Shown here in pieces: positions 17,186-24,835 of a DNA stretch of 31,947 bases (its first letter is position 1; each line of letters opens with the position of its first letter). Made by a program: the position numbers and the translations under genes. The notes below the pieces were generated by a model. It saw nothing but the letters and a program-made list of their open reading frames with translations, had not been told where the DNA came from and did no database searches. This DNA comes from a virus, in the IMG/VR virus record IMGVR_UViG_3300025476_000006, positions 1 through 31,947 of that record. The stretch is one strand, 5' to 3'.

Positions 17186-17637
17186 TACTTCACCACCCTC
17201 ATTGTTAGCTTTATCTTGCCCTGATACGGAAGAAGTGAATTAGGGTTAGCCAGATAGTCGGTAGAAGCGTCAATGTGCAATAGTATAACCGTTTCGTTAA
17301 TATAACTGCCCATGATAAACTTTAGCTTGGGTGGCCGTTTAATAAAGCCTCCGACCTTTGCGTCTTTCATCTTAAATAACTGGTCAACAACTGTCTTTAC
17401 GTTATTGTCGCCTCGTTTGGATCTGCTAACATCAAATTCAATCTTTATTTCTTCAGAATTACCGCATCCGAATTCCTGTATTGGAGAGTTACGCCCTGCT
17501 ACACGAAGCTGATTCCACGGAACCGAAACACTCCTGTCCGTTTTTGATGGGTTCCACTGAAAACTGTAACTACCGGCTCCGCCTTCAGTGTCAATCAACA
17601 TACAGGACGTATTTGAGTGCCAAGCGTCAGTTCCCAT
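17185..17637 (-). CDS. tube-end baseplate adaptor, CIS-tube domain, 150 aa
   Basis: The opening SCMLIDTEGGAGSYSFQWNP followed by VSVPWNQLRVAGRNSPIQEF and EEIKIEFDVSRS fits the CIS-tube domain of contractile injection systems (Afp7/PVC7-like and XkdP-like proteins), where an 'F.fNP..l' start and a 'l.f.l.ld' strand are typical. No C-terminal LysM domain is present, so it is the short form of the family. Gene order tape measure, this gene, hub, spike is the order in which XkdP-like proteins are found. It should connect the last tube ring with the hub. Stop and start codons overlap as TAATG at both ends. Confidence 0.7.
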   Translation of the reverse strand: MGTDAWHSNTSCMLIDTEGGAGSYSFQWNPSKTDRSVSVPWNQLRVAGRNSPIQEFGCGNSEEIKIEFDVSRSKRGDNNVKTVVDQLFKMKDAKVGGFIKRPPKLKFIMGSYINETVILLHIDASTDYLANPNSLLPYQGKIKLTMRVVK

Positions 17638-20285
17638 TAGGTTACAAATCCCATCGGATCTCCGCCGTATCCATGATAATTAACGTCACGGTTCTTCTGT
17701 ATGATGTCGGCTACAACCTGTGCTATTACTCTGCCGTCTAGTTGCAGACGATTCTCAATCTGTGATGTAAGCGTAATTTGAGGAGCGCCCTGCCCTGCTC
17801 CACCGTAAGACATGAACGGCACTGCCATACGCTCTGACAGGCTCATATCGTTAAATCCTTCAGGAGCGGGAGATGCTCCAGGAGGAGTCTCGAACTTCGG
17901 GATATAGGGAGCAACTTTCGCCTTTATGCTGTCAATCGCAGATCCTATGTCACCGATTAGTTCAACAATCTTATTCGGCAGATAATCTATTGCCGCATAA
18001 ACTTGCTGTGCATACATGTCCCATGTCGCTCCAGCTTCTTTTAATGGACCAATTATGCTGTTATTCCAAAAGTCACCTAACGATTGCCATAAGGTTCCTG
18101 AATCCCAAGTCGTCATTGCGGAACCGGAGATGCTATCCCAAATAGGAGCCAATAAGTTTCCAATTCCAGTTACGGTGTCGTAAATCCCTCCCTTTATAGC
18201 TTCTGGTCTTGTCCAAAGTGGTCTTTCCAAAAAGTCGTTGAAACGCCCTGGTTTGGGTTTAACTTTTAGTTCGTTCCAAAAGCTCTTAGCTATGTCAGCT
18301 ATTCCCCCTCCAAACCATTCGACAATATCCATAGTTGTGTTGCCAAGGTCTTTTGCAAGCGACAATACAGTAGGAGCAAGCCAACCCGATGTTTTGCCTG
18401 TTTTGGCTGTTTCTATCATCCTTTCCCGAAGCATTTCAGTTTCCGCTACACCGAATTCTGAAATTAGGTGTTCCTGGTGCTCTCTAATCCAATCGTGAAC
18501 CTTGGAGGGACTCCATTGATCTCTTGCGACAGCCCGTTGTGTGCTCATTAATGTTGTTGCATAATTAAAAGGCCCAGAAATTGCTTTTGCTATAATGTGC
18601 GCCCCAGGCCAATCTGATATTGTTGTGCTAAAATTTTGTAATGAAGTTGAAACTCTTTCATAAGCTGTCCCCGCATCAAGTAATGTCTCTAACACCGTCT
18701 TTGTTAGGTCAGCATCAACGGAATTGGCGATCTTGTCTTTCATCTCCTTGTATCTAGTAGCGAAACCTTCGGAAGTAACAGACCTAATCAACGGTATCCA
18801 GTTTTTTGAAACACCAAACTCTTTGACAATATTGAAGCCTTCAGCCTCAAGGTCTTTCATAATCCCGCCCATAGCTTTTAAGAAATCAGGCGCAATATCT
18901 TCGTCACCCATGTATTTGTTAACGAGCTTGCTTCTTATGGCGTTCATATATTGGGTGTTATGGTCTTTATTCAGCTTCTTTTGTTCAGGCGTAAGGTTTA
19001 GTCCCTTAGTGTCTCTCCATAATCCTGTTCGTTTCATAATCATCTGAGCAAAAGGATCGCCTTCACCTTCAAAAAGGTCTTTAGCCCCTCTGCCTGATTG
19101 CCCTGGTTGAAAGCCTAAGTCAGAAGTCGCCGCCACAAGCGCCAATGAAGCTGGCATAGACCATCCTCTGTCCAATACCGACGGAAGGATGTATCTAAAT
19201 GCGGACTGTATGCCTGGACCCCATATAGCTGAAACAGCAATGGTCTTGCCAATTTGTGCTGCTATGCCCTGTGACAAGCCTCCAATGTCAACATTTCCAA
19301 ATCCTTTTACGTCAGCCTTGCCACCACTTTGGAGTTGTCTGGACACCTCCTCTGGCAGTTTAGTCATAAAGGCCAACATGGTCTTGGTCATAAGTTCAGC
19401 AGTCTTCTCGACACTCATCTTGGAGATCATCGAGACTTTAATTGACGCTTCATTCATCTTCTGCATATTGCCAAAACCAATAGCTGAAACATCAAATGCG
19501 CTTGCAGTCTGCGTCATAGCCTGTATGTATGATTCTGCCGAGACAGTCCAAAACTTCTGGGAAAACATCTTTGCGGCAAATTCAGTGTCTTTTTTAAGGT
19601 TTTGGTCAAACCCCAATGGTGACAGTTCGCCTAAACTATGCGCCATCTTCTGTCGTGAACGACCCAAACCAATGTCTGTCGCTCCGTATTGCGCCGCCTG
19701 TATTCCAGCAGACCACATCCTGTATCTTAACAGGAACCAGGGAGCCTTCCCCCAAATGGAGTCCATGAGGAAATTACCTGTATCATCAGGAGCCATCTTA
19801 GGCTTTCTGCCGCTTCCTCCACCACCTGGCTGTTGGAACGGTATAGGTTCGCCCGCCTTGTTAACCTTCATGGGAGCTATCTGGTAGCCCTTGGCGGTTC
19901 CCATAGCAACATTGTATCTCTCAACTGCGGTAGATAAAGCGCCTAATGCGGAGGCTGCGGCTGATGCTTTGGCAGGAGTATCGGTAATGGCCTTGTTGAA
20001 CAGTTCAGCGTTTCTCGCAGCGGTTCCCATAGAAGATGAGCCTTTAAAGAAGTCACCTAGTTTAGCGCCCTTTACTCCCAAGTCTTTAATCGAAGCTGCG
20101 GCATTACCAAGAGCGGACAAACCTTTAGCAAAGTTCATTATAGGCGCAATGGCTCCTGTAACAGATGTTCCAACACCAACTAACTTATTGGCTACAGCCT
20201 CAAATGAAGCTATAACGTGCTTGTTGGCCTCTACAACCTGTTGAACACCGTCTACCTGATAACCAATGCCAATAGTTTGATCCAC
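17637..20285 (-). CDS. tail tape measure protein, 882 aa
   Basis: The gene follows the frameshifted chaperone with no gap (TAA then GTG at 20285, AAGGGA about 10 nt upstream) and precedes the baseplate hub genes, the fixed place of the tape measure. The protein is long and helical: Ala/Gly-rich amphipathic helices at 20-125, a Gly-rich linker at about 145-165, and a long helical middle with hydrophobic stretches near FLLRYRMWSAGIQAAQYGAT and AISGPFNYATTL. A conserved-looking C-terminal segment QITLTSQIENRLQLDGRVIA precedes the end and is typical of tape measures of this size. No lysozyme, peptidase or transglycosylase motif is visible. Using the known rule of about 0.15 nm per residue, the tail shaft would be near 130 nm; this is an estimate. 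Confidence 0.85.
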   Translation of the reverse strand: MDQTIGIGYQVDGVQQVVEANKHVIASFEAVANKLVGVGTSVTGAIAPIMNFAKGLSALGNAAASIKDLGVKGAKLGDFFKGSSSMGTAARNAELFNKAITDTPAKASAAASALGALSTAVERYNVAMGTAKGYQIAPMKVNKAGEPIPFQQPGGGGSGRKPKMAPDDTGNFLMDSIWGKAPWFLLRYRMWSAGIQAAQYGATDIGLGRSRQKMAHSLGELSPLGFDQNLKKDTEFAAKMFSQKFWTVSAESYIQAMTQTASAFDVSAIGFGNMQKMNEASIKVSMISKMSVEKTAELMTKTMLAFMTKLPEEVSRQLQSGGKADVKGFGNVDIGGLSQGIAAQIGKTIAVSAIWGPGIQSAFRYILPSVLDRGWSMPASLALVAATSDLGFQPGQSGRGAKDLFEGEGDPFAQMIMKRTGLWRDTKGLNLTPEQKKLNKDHNTQYMNAIRSKLVNKYMGDEDIAPDFLKAMGGIMKDLEAEGFNIVKEFGVSKNWIPLIRSVTSEGFATRYKEMKDKIANSVDADLTKTVLETLLDAGTAYERVSTSLQNFSTTISDWPGAHIIAKAISGPFNYATTLMSTQRAVARDQWSPSKVHDWIREHQEHLISEFGVAETEMLRERMIETAKTGKTSGWLAPTVLSLAKDLGNTTMDIVEWFGGGIADIAKSFWNELKVKPKPGRFNDFLERPLWTRPEAIKGGIYDTVTGIGNLLAPIWDSISGSAMTTWDSGTLWQSLGDFWNNSIIGPLKEAGATWDMYAQQVYAAIDYLPNKIVELIGDIGSAIDSIKAKVAPYIPKFETPPGASPAPEGFNDMSLSERMAVPFMSYGGAGQGAPQITLTSQIENRLQLDGRVIAQVVADIIQKNRDVNYHGYGGDPMGFVT

Positions 20286-21202
20286 TTAACGCTTATCCCT
20301 TGCCTTTTCAGACTGTTCCTTTTCCCAATTCCGCTGCTCTAAAAACATCTTCCAGTACTTCCTTCTCAACCTTGACGGCCACGCCATCACATGCTCTGGT
20401 AAGAAGTGGTAGTGATACATGAAGTTGTGAACTTCCCATTCAAGAGCCTCATCCGTATATCTCGCTTCAGGAAAGAACGGGGCTAGGTTCTTTATCCCCT
20501 TGGAAGCAAAAAGCCCCTGTGTGTCAAAAAATTTGACACCTCTTTGTATGAACAAACAGTACAAGCGATGTTGGCAACGGCCTTGTATCCGCAAATCAAC
20601 TTTTCCCTTGTCTCACGAATTGCAAGGTGATCCGCTTGAGGCAAATTAATTACGTCCTCGTAGGTCGGCGGTTTACCGTCTAACTCCTTGAGAACCTGAA
20701 AATCGGCCTGATTAGGATCTGAGTTGCCCGCAGCCTCAAGACCCATTAAAAGCTGTTCCTGTCTCCCGTCTAGGAAACCAATGGATGCTTTTACCTGAGT
20801 CCTTGGGAGCGTAATCTGCAAAACAGGATCGTCTTGTCCCTGTAACGCCTTTGGGAGAGCGACAACCTCAAGTTCAGTAAGATCTTTTTGAGTATGAATT
20901 GGTTCACCACATCTAGGACAAACATTATAAAGGTGTAGAATGTTGCCATTATTGAACTTGTAGTTTTCAACGCTAATCCATTCCTGGTCAGGCACTTTGA
21001 GGTCGAGTATCCCTTCTCTACCTGGCTCTTTCTTCCCGTCTATCGACACAACGATACAGGCCAGAAAGTCAGGTATGACCTCAAATACCTTTTTGCCACG
21101 GCGAGCAAATACCTTGTCAGCGTATCCGTCGCCTTCCTGAATGACTATCGCTCTCCCAAAGGGAGTTTTGAAGCTGTTTTGTTGCTTCTTATACTCTATC
21201 AA
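20286..21202 (-). CDS. tail assembly chaperone, -1 frameshift fusion (gpGT-like), 305 aa
   Basis: A ribosome that slips back one base at the heptamer 20528-20534 leaves the 236-residue frame after Phe225 and continues in a second frame to the TAA at 20286. This gives 225 + 80 residues (join 20286-20528 with 20528-21202 on this strand). The added part begins FDTQGLFASKGIKNLAPFFP and ends in a basic helix (LRRKYWKMFLEQRNW onward). It has no start codon of its own with a ribosome site and ends exactly where the tape measure starts. A -1 shift between tube and tape measure genes to make a gpG/gpGT pair is a well-known tailed-phage feature. The G part would bind tape measure and the T part recruit tube subunits. 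The shift is inferred, not measured. Confidence 0.75.
20479..20517 (-). promoter_or_regulatory. candidate stimulatory hairpin downstream of slippery site
   Basis: Ten bases after the heptamer, GGGGCT (20512-20517) can pair with AGCCCC (20479-20484) across a 27 nt loop. Frameshift stimulators usually start 5-10 nt past the slip site, so the position fits. The six-pair stem with a long loop is modest, and a pseudoknot would need more pairing than I can establish by eye. Confidence 0.3.
20492..21202 (-). CDS. tail assembly chaperone, unshifted product with Cys4 zinc-ribbon-like site, 236 aa
   Basis: This is the normal reading product of the chaperone gene, lying between tube and tape measure genes. 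The start is TTG 21202, with AGAGG 5 nt upstream formed by the last codons of the tube gene. The chain has two CxxC pairs: C95-C98 in VCPRCGEPIH and C214-C217 in ACTVCSYKE. Spacing and the CPRCG form suggest a zinc ribbon assembled from the middle and end of the protein, with a helical insertion (LEVVALPKALQGQDDPVLQI and a MGLEAAGN helix) between them. The second pair lies only seven residues before the slip site, so both the short and fused forms keep it. I know no exact family name; the function is assigned by position and frameshift. Confidence 0.7.
   Translation of the reverse strand: MIEYKKQQNSFKTPFGRAIVIQEGDGYADKVFARRGKKVFEVIPDFLACIVVSIDGKKEPGREGILDLKVPDQEWISVENYKFNNGNILHLYNVCPRCGEPIHTQKDLTELEVVALPKALQGQDDPVLQITLPRTQVKASIGFLDGRQEQLLMGLEAAGNSDPNQADFQVLKELDGKPPTYEDVINLPQADHLAIRETREKLICGYKAVANIACTVCSYKEVSNFLTHRGFLLPRG
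20528..20534 (-). promoter_or_regulatory. -1 ribosomal frameshift slippery heptamer A AAT TTT
   Basis: On the minus strand the chaperone frame reads TCA AAT TTT TTG, giving the canonical X XXY YYZ heptamer A AAT TTT, with T TTT TTG overlapping it two codons along. Slipping back one base gives AAA TTT re-pairing and then TTT GAC ACA CAG, which enters the 80-codon extension. The site sits inside a perfect inverted repeat, GTGTCAAATTTTTTGACAC (20521-20539; 8 bp stem, 3 nt loop). The original frame continues only 11 more codons to TAA. Confidence 0.78.
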
Positions 21203-21204
21203 GA

Positions 21205-21678
21205 TTACCTCTCAATTTTATAGGCATACTTGATTTCAACTTCATCTATTACGTTTTTATCCCAGGCGTTAGAGACTTTATTAGAAGTCCCGTTGTCTGT
21301 GACAAAGCAGTAATAAAACTCAGTCGTCCTCACGTTTATGCCCGCATTATCCATCTCGTATAAACTTGCGTTCCTAAAACATGCGGAGATCGGCATACCG
21401 TTACCGCTTTGTGCATCCTGGCACTCAGTCATCCACTGGTAAAAGTAGAGTCCGCCCGACCCACTATCGGGAACAACAAGTTTCAAAATCAATTTATCGA
21501 AGGTTAATCCACCGGGTTCAGGGAACGGGTGATTCTGTCCTGCGCCTTGGTGTTCGCGTACGGCGATCTTGGCCTTTCCGGGGTTACATTCCTGCACCCT
21601 GGCTGCCACGAGGCCGTTAACCTCAAATCTGTATTTCCACTCTGCTATGGTGTTAAAACCGTAGTTGTCTTCAGCCAT
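21205..21678 (-). CDS. tail tube protein (T4 gp19-like), 157 aa
   Basis: Length and pattern fit the T4 gp19-type tube family. Strand FNTIAEWKYRFEVNGLVAAR opens the fold, GGLTFDKLILKLVVPDSGS gives the conserved 'G....i.l.rg....' strand, YFYQWMTECQDAQSGNG follows as the 'f..W........g' helix, and RNASLYEMDNAG plus VEIKYAYKIER close it with the 'e..e..y..l.r' end. The gene lies 12 nt after the sheath, as in most contractile-tail phages. Rings of six copies form the inner tube through which DNA passes. The chaperone starts 2 nt after its stop. Confidence 0.85.
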   Translation of the reverse strand: MAEDNYGFNTIAEWKYRFEVNGLVAARVQECNPGKAKIAVREHQGAGQNHPFPEPGGLTFDKLILKLVVPDSGSGGLYFYQWMTECQDAQSGNGMPISACFRNASLYEMDNAGINVRTTEFYYCFVTDNGTSNKVSNAWDKNVIDEVEIKYAYKIER

Positions 21679-21690
21679 TGTGTTATCCCC

Positions 21691-23958
21691 TTATCTTACG
21701 TTCCAGCCAGACAGTTCATAAAGATCCTGGAACTGCTCAAAGGCTTCTCCAGCGCCGACAATACCCATGTTGAACATGAGGTAGTAAATAACCTGAGTAG
21801 GCTGTATGAGCGCCCTACAGTGGTATTTGCCCCTGCTAATATCCAGGCCGGTATTGATAACCGCATTAAGCAGATTCCCTTTGCCATCCCAGTAAGCATC
21901 TCGATCTGTCTGAATCAGGAAATCATATATTTGGTATCTATCCTTAAACTCCTTGAACGCAGGTTCGAGTACTCGATGTATCTGCCTCCATGTCATTGGA
22001 TGGTTGGGGTCGAACAGGAATGTTTCCAAGACCGGAAGTATCATTCTGTTTGCGGAGGTTATGAACCTGACCACGTTTAGGTTACGCAGGGCTGTAGGAG
22101 GTATCCACGTAGTCCGTTGTTCCCAAAACATCGCTCCCTGTATTCCCTTGATTCTGGAAATGAACAGGTAGTTAATGCCGTTATCAGCAAAAAGGTCAGC
22201 ATACCCAGTGGAGTTGTAACCCCTAATGTCGTAGTCAATTCCTTCACAAAGAGTTACCTTGCCACGTTTCGGGCCTACAGGAGCATAACTTGTGTTATAC
22301 AGGTTATCGGTCTTACATAGACATGCCGCTAAGTGTCCAAGAGATGAAATATACTTACGGGTATTGTCCATATCATCGTACACGAGAGGCCGACCGTAAA
22401 AAAGTGAGAATCTGTGCGAGTTCCACGCACCGAAGCCGTAACCTATTCCAAGTCGCCAATTTAGGGCTTCAGCCGGTGTCATGTTCGCAGGAATCTCACC
22501 ATAGGCAATCATGTCCGCCCTAAGTTCGACGTAAGCGATTAGCGCCTGATAAACCGTAGCTGAGTTGGTTCCAGGAATCATAATGTCCATCGCAGGGTTC
22601 CAAGTCTGGTCAGCGGCATACATCCCTGTCTGTGCAACAGCGTTACCAATCCAATCTGACTCAATCATGGTTCCGCCGTCTGAACCACCAGTAAGCGCAT
22701 TTCCTGTGGTATTCTCTACAGGTCTATTAGTGTATCCTGCGCTTGAACTTTCAAGGTCAGTCAAATAAATCAGTTCAGATCGTTGATTCACATAATTAAG
22801 GACATAATGGTCTGAGGTAGAATCCATGTTCACATCAGAAAATGTCTCTGTAAGTCCCTGGTTAGAGTAAACCACCTTTAAAGTGAACGCTGTGTCTGAC
22901 TGAAGCGGAGAAGGCCAGATTTGAACCAGCACGCTGTCGCCCCAGAGTCCAGGGTTTCTTGCATCTACCTGGAGGGTCGGCTGAGTAACGCCTGTGGTTC
23001 CCTCAATCAGCGTTGTGGTTAATCCTAGTGCGGTCAAACAAGTTGAGCCTGATTGACATTTAATAGAAACGCTCGCCCCTGTTCCAATAGTCAGAATCCT
23101 AACCGCTCCACTAATGGAATAAGCGGTGGCTAAGACTAATCCCGCCAACTGAGTGACTATCTGGCTAGAGGTTAGTGTGAATGATCCTGAACCTTCTCCC
23201 GCAGTAACAAGAGTAAAGGTCTGGTCCGCTGTTCCGTTAATTGCTATGACAAGTTTATTCGTTCCCGCAACAGCCGCAGTAACCGCCTCACTAAAGCCTA
23301 AGGTTGAATATGCGTCGTTTGACACTGCGCTAACCGTTAACCCCGCGGTTACGGTGTTAGCAACAATGTAGACTTTCTCATCGGCTGTAGCGCTTGCGGT
23401 CAGGTCTGTAGTCTGAGCATTTATGATGTCTGCCACTTCAGCCGCAGTGACTAGCGTATCAGCAGGGAACGTAACAGTTTGGGGAGAGCCTGCCGCTACG
23501 GTAATCTTAAACTTATCATTTATGCCTGTTCCAAAGTTGAACGGTCCAACTTCCGTCCCTGTAATGCTACCGGCTGCCGCTGGAATAAACGTATATGGCC
23601 CTGTAGCCGCAGTCATTGTCGCACGAGTCGCCGTTGAGCCTCTGTCTGAAAGTGTTACGCTCGAAGTTAACGCTGTAATGCTAGTTGCATCCGCTGCGTC
23701 CGTATAATGCACAACACGTATGATTATTAGTCTTCCGCCCTGTCTCAGCGCCATTTCAGCGACGAGAGGATCGTTAGACCACGTTACTTTGTTCCCAAAT
23801 TTTATTCGCAGTTCATCAAGCGATGAAACCGCTGTTGCTGTTGCAACCGGCCCTCGCTCGAACTGACCTATCATCACCACCCATCCGAGCAACACTTCAT
23901 CAACGAACATGCTCAAATCGGTAATGCTGTTTATAACTCTTGCAGCGCCTAAACTCAT
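21691..23958 (-). CDS. tail sheath protein with two inserted beta domains, 755 aa
   Basis: The N-terminus (VDEVLLGWVVMIGQFERGPV, then SSLDELRIKFG and the DPLVAEMALRQGG helix) and RNPGLWGDSVLVQI near 333 are sheath signatures. The C-terminal 150 residues hold the conserved contractile core: FWEQRTTWIPPTALRNLNVV, ISSANRM-like FITSANRMILPVLETFLFDP, MTWRQIHRVLEPAFKEFKDR, and a YLMFNMGIVGAGEAFEQ beta-arm. Residues about 138-223 and 232-315 are two tandem copies of a beta-rich domain also present in the decoration and DUF4815 proteins; they make the sheath larger than T4 gp18. They probably decorate the outer surface. AAGGAGG 6 nt before the ATG is among the strongest ribosome sites in the window, as expected for a high-copy protein. 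Confidence 0.92.
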   Translation of the reverse strand: MSLGAARVINSITDLSMFVDEVLLGWVVMIGQFERGPVATATAVSSLDELRIKFGNKVTWSNDPLVAEMALRQGGRLIIIRVVHYTDAADATSITALTSSVTLSDRGSTATRATMTAATGPYTFIPAAAGSITGTEVGPFNFGTGINDKFKITVAAGSPQTVTFPADTLVTAAEVADIINAQTTDLTASATADEKVYIVANTVTAGLTVSAVSNDAYSTLGFSEAVTAAVAGTNKLVIAINGTADQTFTLVTAGEGSGSFTLTSSQIVTQLAGLVLATAYSISGAVRILTIGTGASVSIKCQSGSTCLTALGLTTTLIEGTTGVTQPTLQVDARNPGLWGDSVLVQIWPSPLQSDTAFTLKVVYSNQGLTETFSDVNMDSTSDHYVLNYVNQRSELIYLTDLESSSAGYTNRPVENTTGNALTGGSDGGTMIESDWIGNAVAQTGMYAADQTWNPAMDIMIPGTNSATVYQALIAYVELRADMIAYGEIPANMTPAEALNWRLGIGYGFGAWNSHRFSLFYGRPLVYDDMDNTRKYISSLGHLAACLCKTDNLYNTSYAPVGPKRGKVTLCEGIDYDIRGYNSTGYADLFADNGINYLFISRIKGIQGAMFWEQRTTWIPPTALRNLNVVRFITSANRMILPVLETFLFDPNHPMTWRQIHRVLEPAFKEFKDRYQIYDFLIQTDRDAYWDGKGNLLNAVINTGLDISRGKYHCRALIQPTQVIYYLMFNMGIVGAGEAFEQFQDLYELSGWNVR

Positions 23959-23970
23959 CTGAGTTCCTCC

Positions 23971-24234
23971 TTATCCCTCGATCCGTAGTTTCTTTTCATG
24001 CACCAACCGTTTTATAAAGTCGTATGGTAGAAGTTTCCCCAATATAGGGGCAGATGTTCGGTTTGATGACAGTTTCGGTCCCAGATCAATGCCCGTGCCG
24101 TCGGTGAGAGGGATATGTTGAGGACACGGTTGAAGGTTCGTTATTATCTTGTAGCCTGGGTTCACTTCTCCTTGTGGAATCGGTGATACCAACGGCGTTT
24201 CCTCTATTGTCACGTCAGTCTTTTCCTTTGCCAT
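23971..24234 (-). CDS. small protein before the sheath, 87 aa (DUF2635-like position)
   Basis: The start is ATG 24234, with AAGGAA 6 nt upstream and one base after the preceding stop. A longer reading of the frame would run 138 nt into the terminator gene and is rejected. The product has a charged N-terminus (MAKEKTDVTIEETPLVSPIP) and then short strands (PGYKIITNLQP, IPLTDGTGIDLGP). It ends with a LLPYDFIKRLVHEKKLRI helix-strand. Mu-like phages carry a small DUF2635 protein in the same place, but similarity here is only in size, position and general layout. Function unknown. Confidence 0.65.
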   Translation of the reverse strand: MAKEKTDVTIEETPLVSPIPQGEVNPGYKIITNLQPCPQHIPLTDGTGIDLGPKLSSNRTSAPILGKLLPYDFIKRLVHEKKLRIEG

Positions 24235-24235
24235 A

Positions 24236-24835
24236 TTAAATTCCTTCGTAATTATTTTCAGGTTCAATATCGAAGAATATTTCTTGAATACTCGAAGTGT
24301 CGTAAGCCTCAAGCCGGTCAATCCAAACTGTTCCAATTGACAAAGACGTAACAGCGGCAAATAGAGGCACATCTAGTTCGTCCATGTTTTCAATGTCACC
24401 CGTAATAACTACTGGATGTTGACCCTCGATAGTCGGTGATAGACCGGGAGGGAACGCCTGTAATATTCCAAGCTGTAATTGGTCTGCATGGGTCTTTTTG
24501 GTAGCTAGAGCGTGGACATGATAAAAAACTGTTATAGGTGTGGGAAATGGTTTAATTGTGTAACTTACTGGCCCTGTGGCTGTAACGCCAATAGCGTGTG
24601 ACATCTGAGGTGGAACGTCTATTGTTGTTTCTGTGGTAGAAGGAACCGCAATCTCTATCGCAGGTCTTGCCCTATCAGAATCAACACGAATGTACATCCT
24701 CGCAAACGCCAGGCATGGGAATACTGTTTCTCCCTTTTCCCTTTCGGGCCAATAGGAGTAGACCTTCATTGGATTACCGTTATGAGTAATCTTTGAAAGT
24801 CTATTAAACATCCATGTATCCAGCGTATCTAGCAC
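24236..24835 (-). CDS. tail terminator-like neck protein, 199 aa
   Basis: The chain starts with a helix (MLDTLDTWMFNRLSKITHNG) and then strands interrupted by VFPCLAFARMYIRVDSDRAR. A central TIKPFPTPITVFYHVHALAT strand and a KKTHADQLQLGILQAFPPGL helix follow. This helix-strand-strand-helix order is that of tail terminator and tail completion proteins. It is encoded between the gp10-like neck gene and the sheath, the usual place. The start is GTG 24835 sharing G with the TAG of the previous gene (TAGTG). It would cap the last tube/sheath ring and join to the head. The family call is by topology and order only. Confidence 0.55.
   Translation of the reverse strand: MLDTLDTWMFNRLSKITHNGNPMKVYSYWPEREKGETVFPCLAFARMYIRVDSDRARPAIEIAVPSTTETTIDVPPQMSHAIGVTATGPVSYTIKPFPTPITVFYHVHALATKKTHADQLQLGILQAFPPGLSPTIEGQHPVVITGDIENMDELDVPLFAAVTSLSIGTVWIDRLEAYDTSSIQEIFFDIEPENNYEGI

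Noticed and set aside
19189-19887. 232-residue open frame on the plus strand opposite the tape measure gene
   Set aside because: It lies wholly antisense to a clear tape measure gene, has no ribosome site consistent with the gene style here and reads like the hydrophobic complement of a helical protein.
20521-20539. Inverted repeat GTGTCAAATTTTTTGACAC as a transcription terminator
   Set aside because: It is inside a coding region that must be transcribed through, has no T run after the stem, and coincides with the frameshift site.
20286-20594. 102-residue frame as an independent gene starting at 20594
   Set aside because: The first 22 residues only mirror the chaperone coding region in another frame, there is no ribosome site, and a canonical slippery heptamer supplies the entry point. 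It is better read as a -1 extension.
24235-24372. Long version of the pre-sheath protein starting at 24372
   Set aside because: It would overlap the terminator-like gene by 137 nt; ATG 24234 has AAGGAA at 6 nt and lies directly after the stop.
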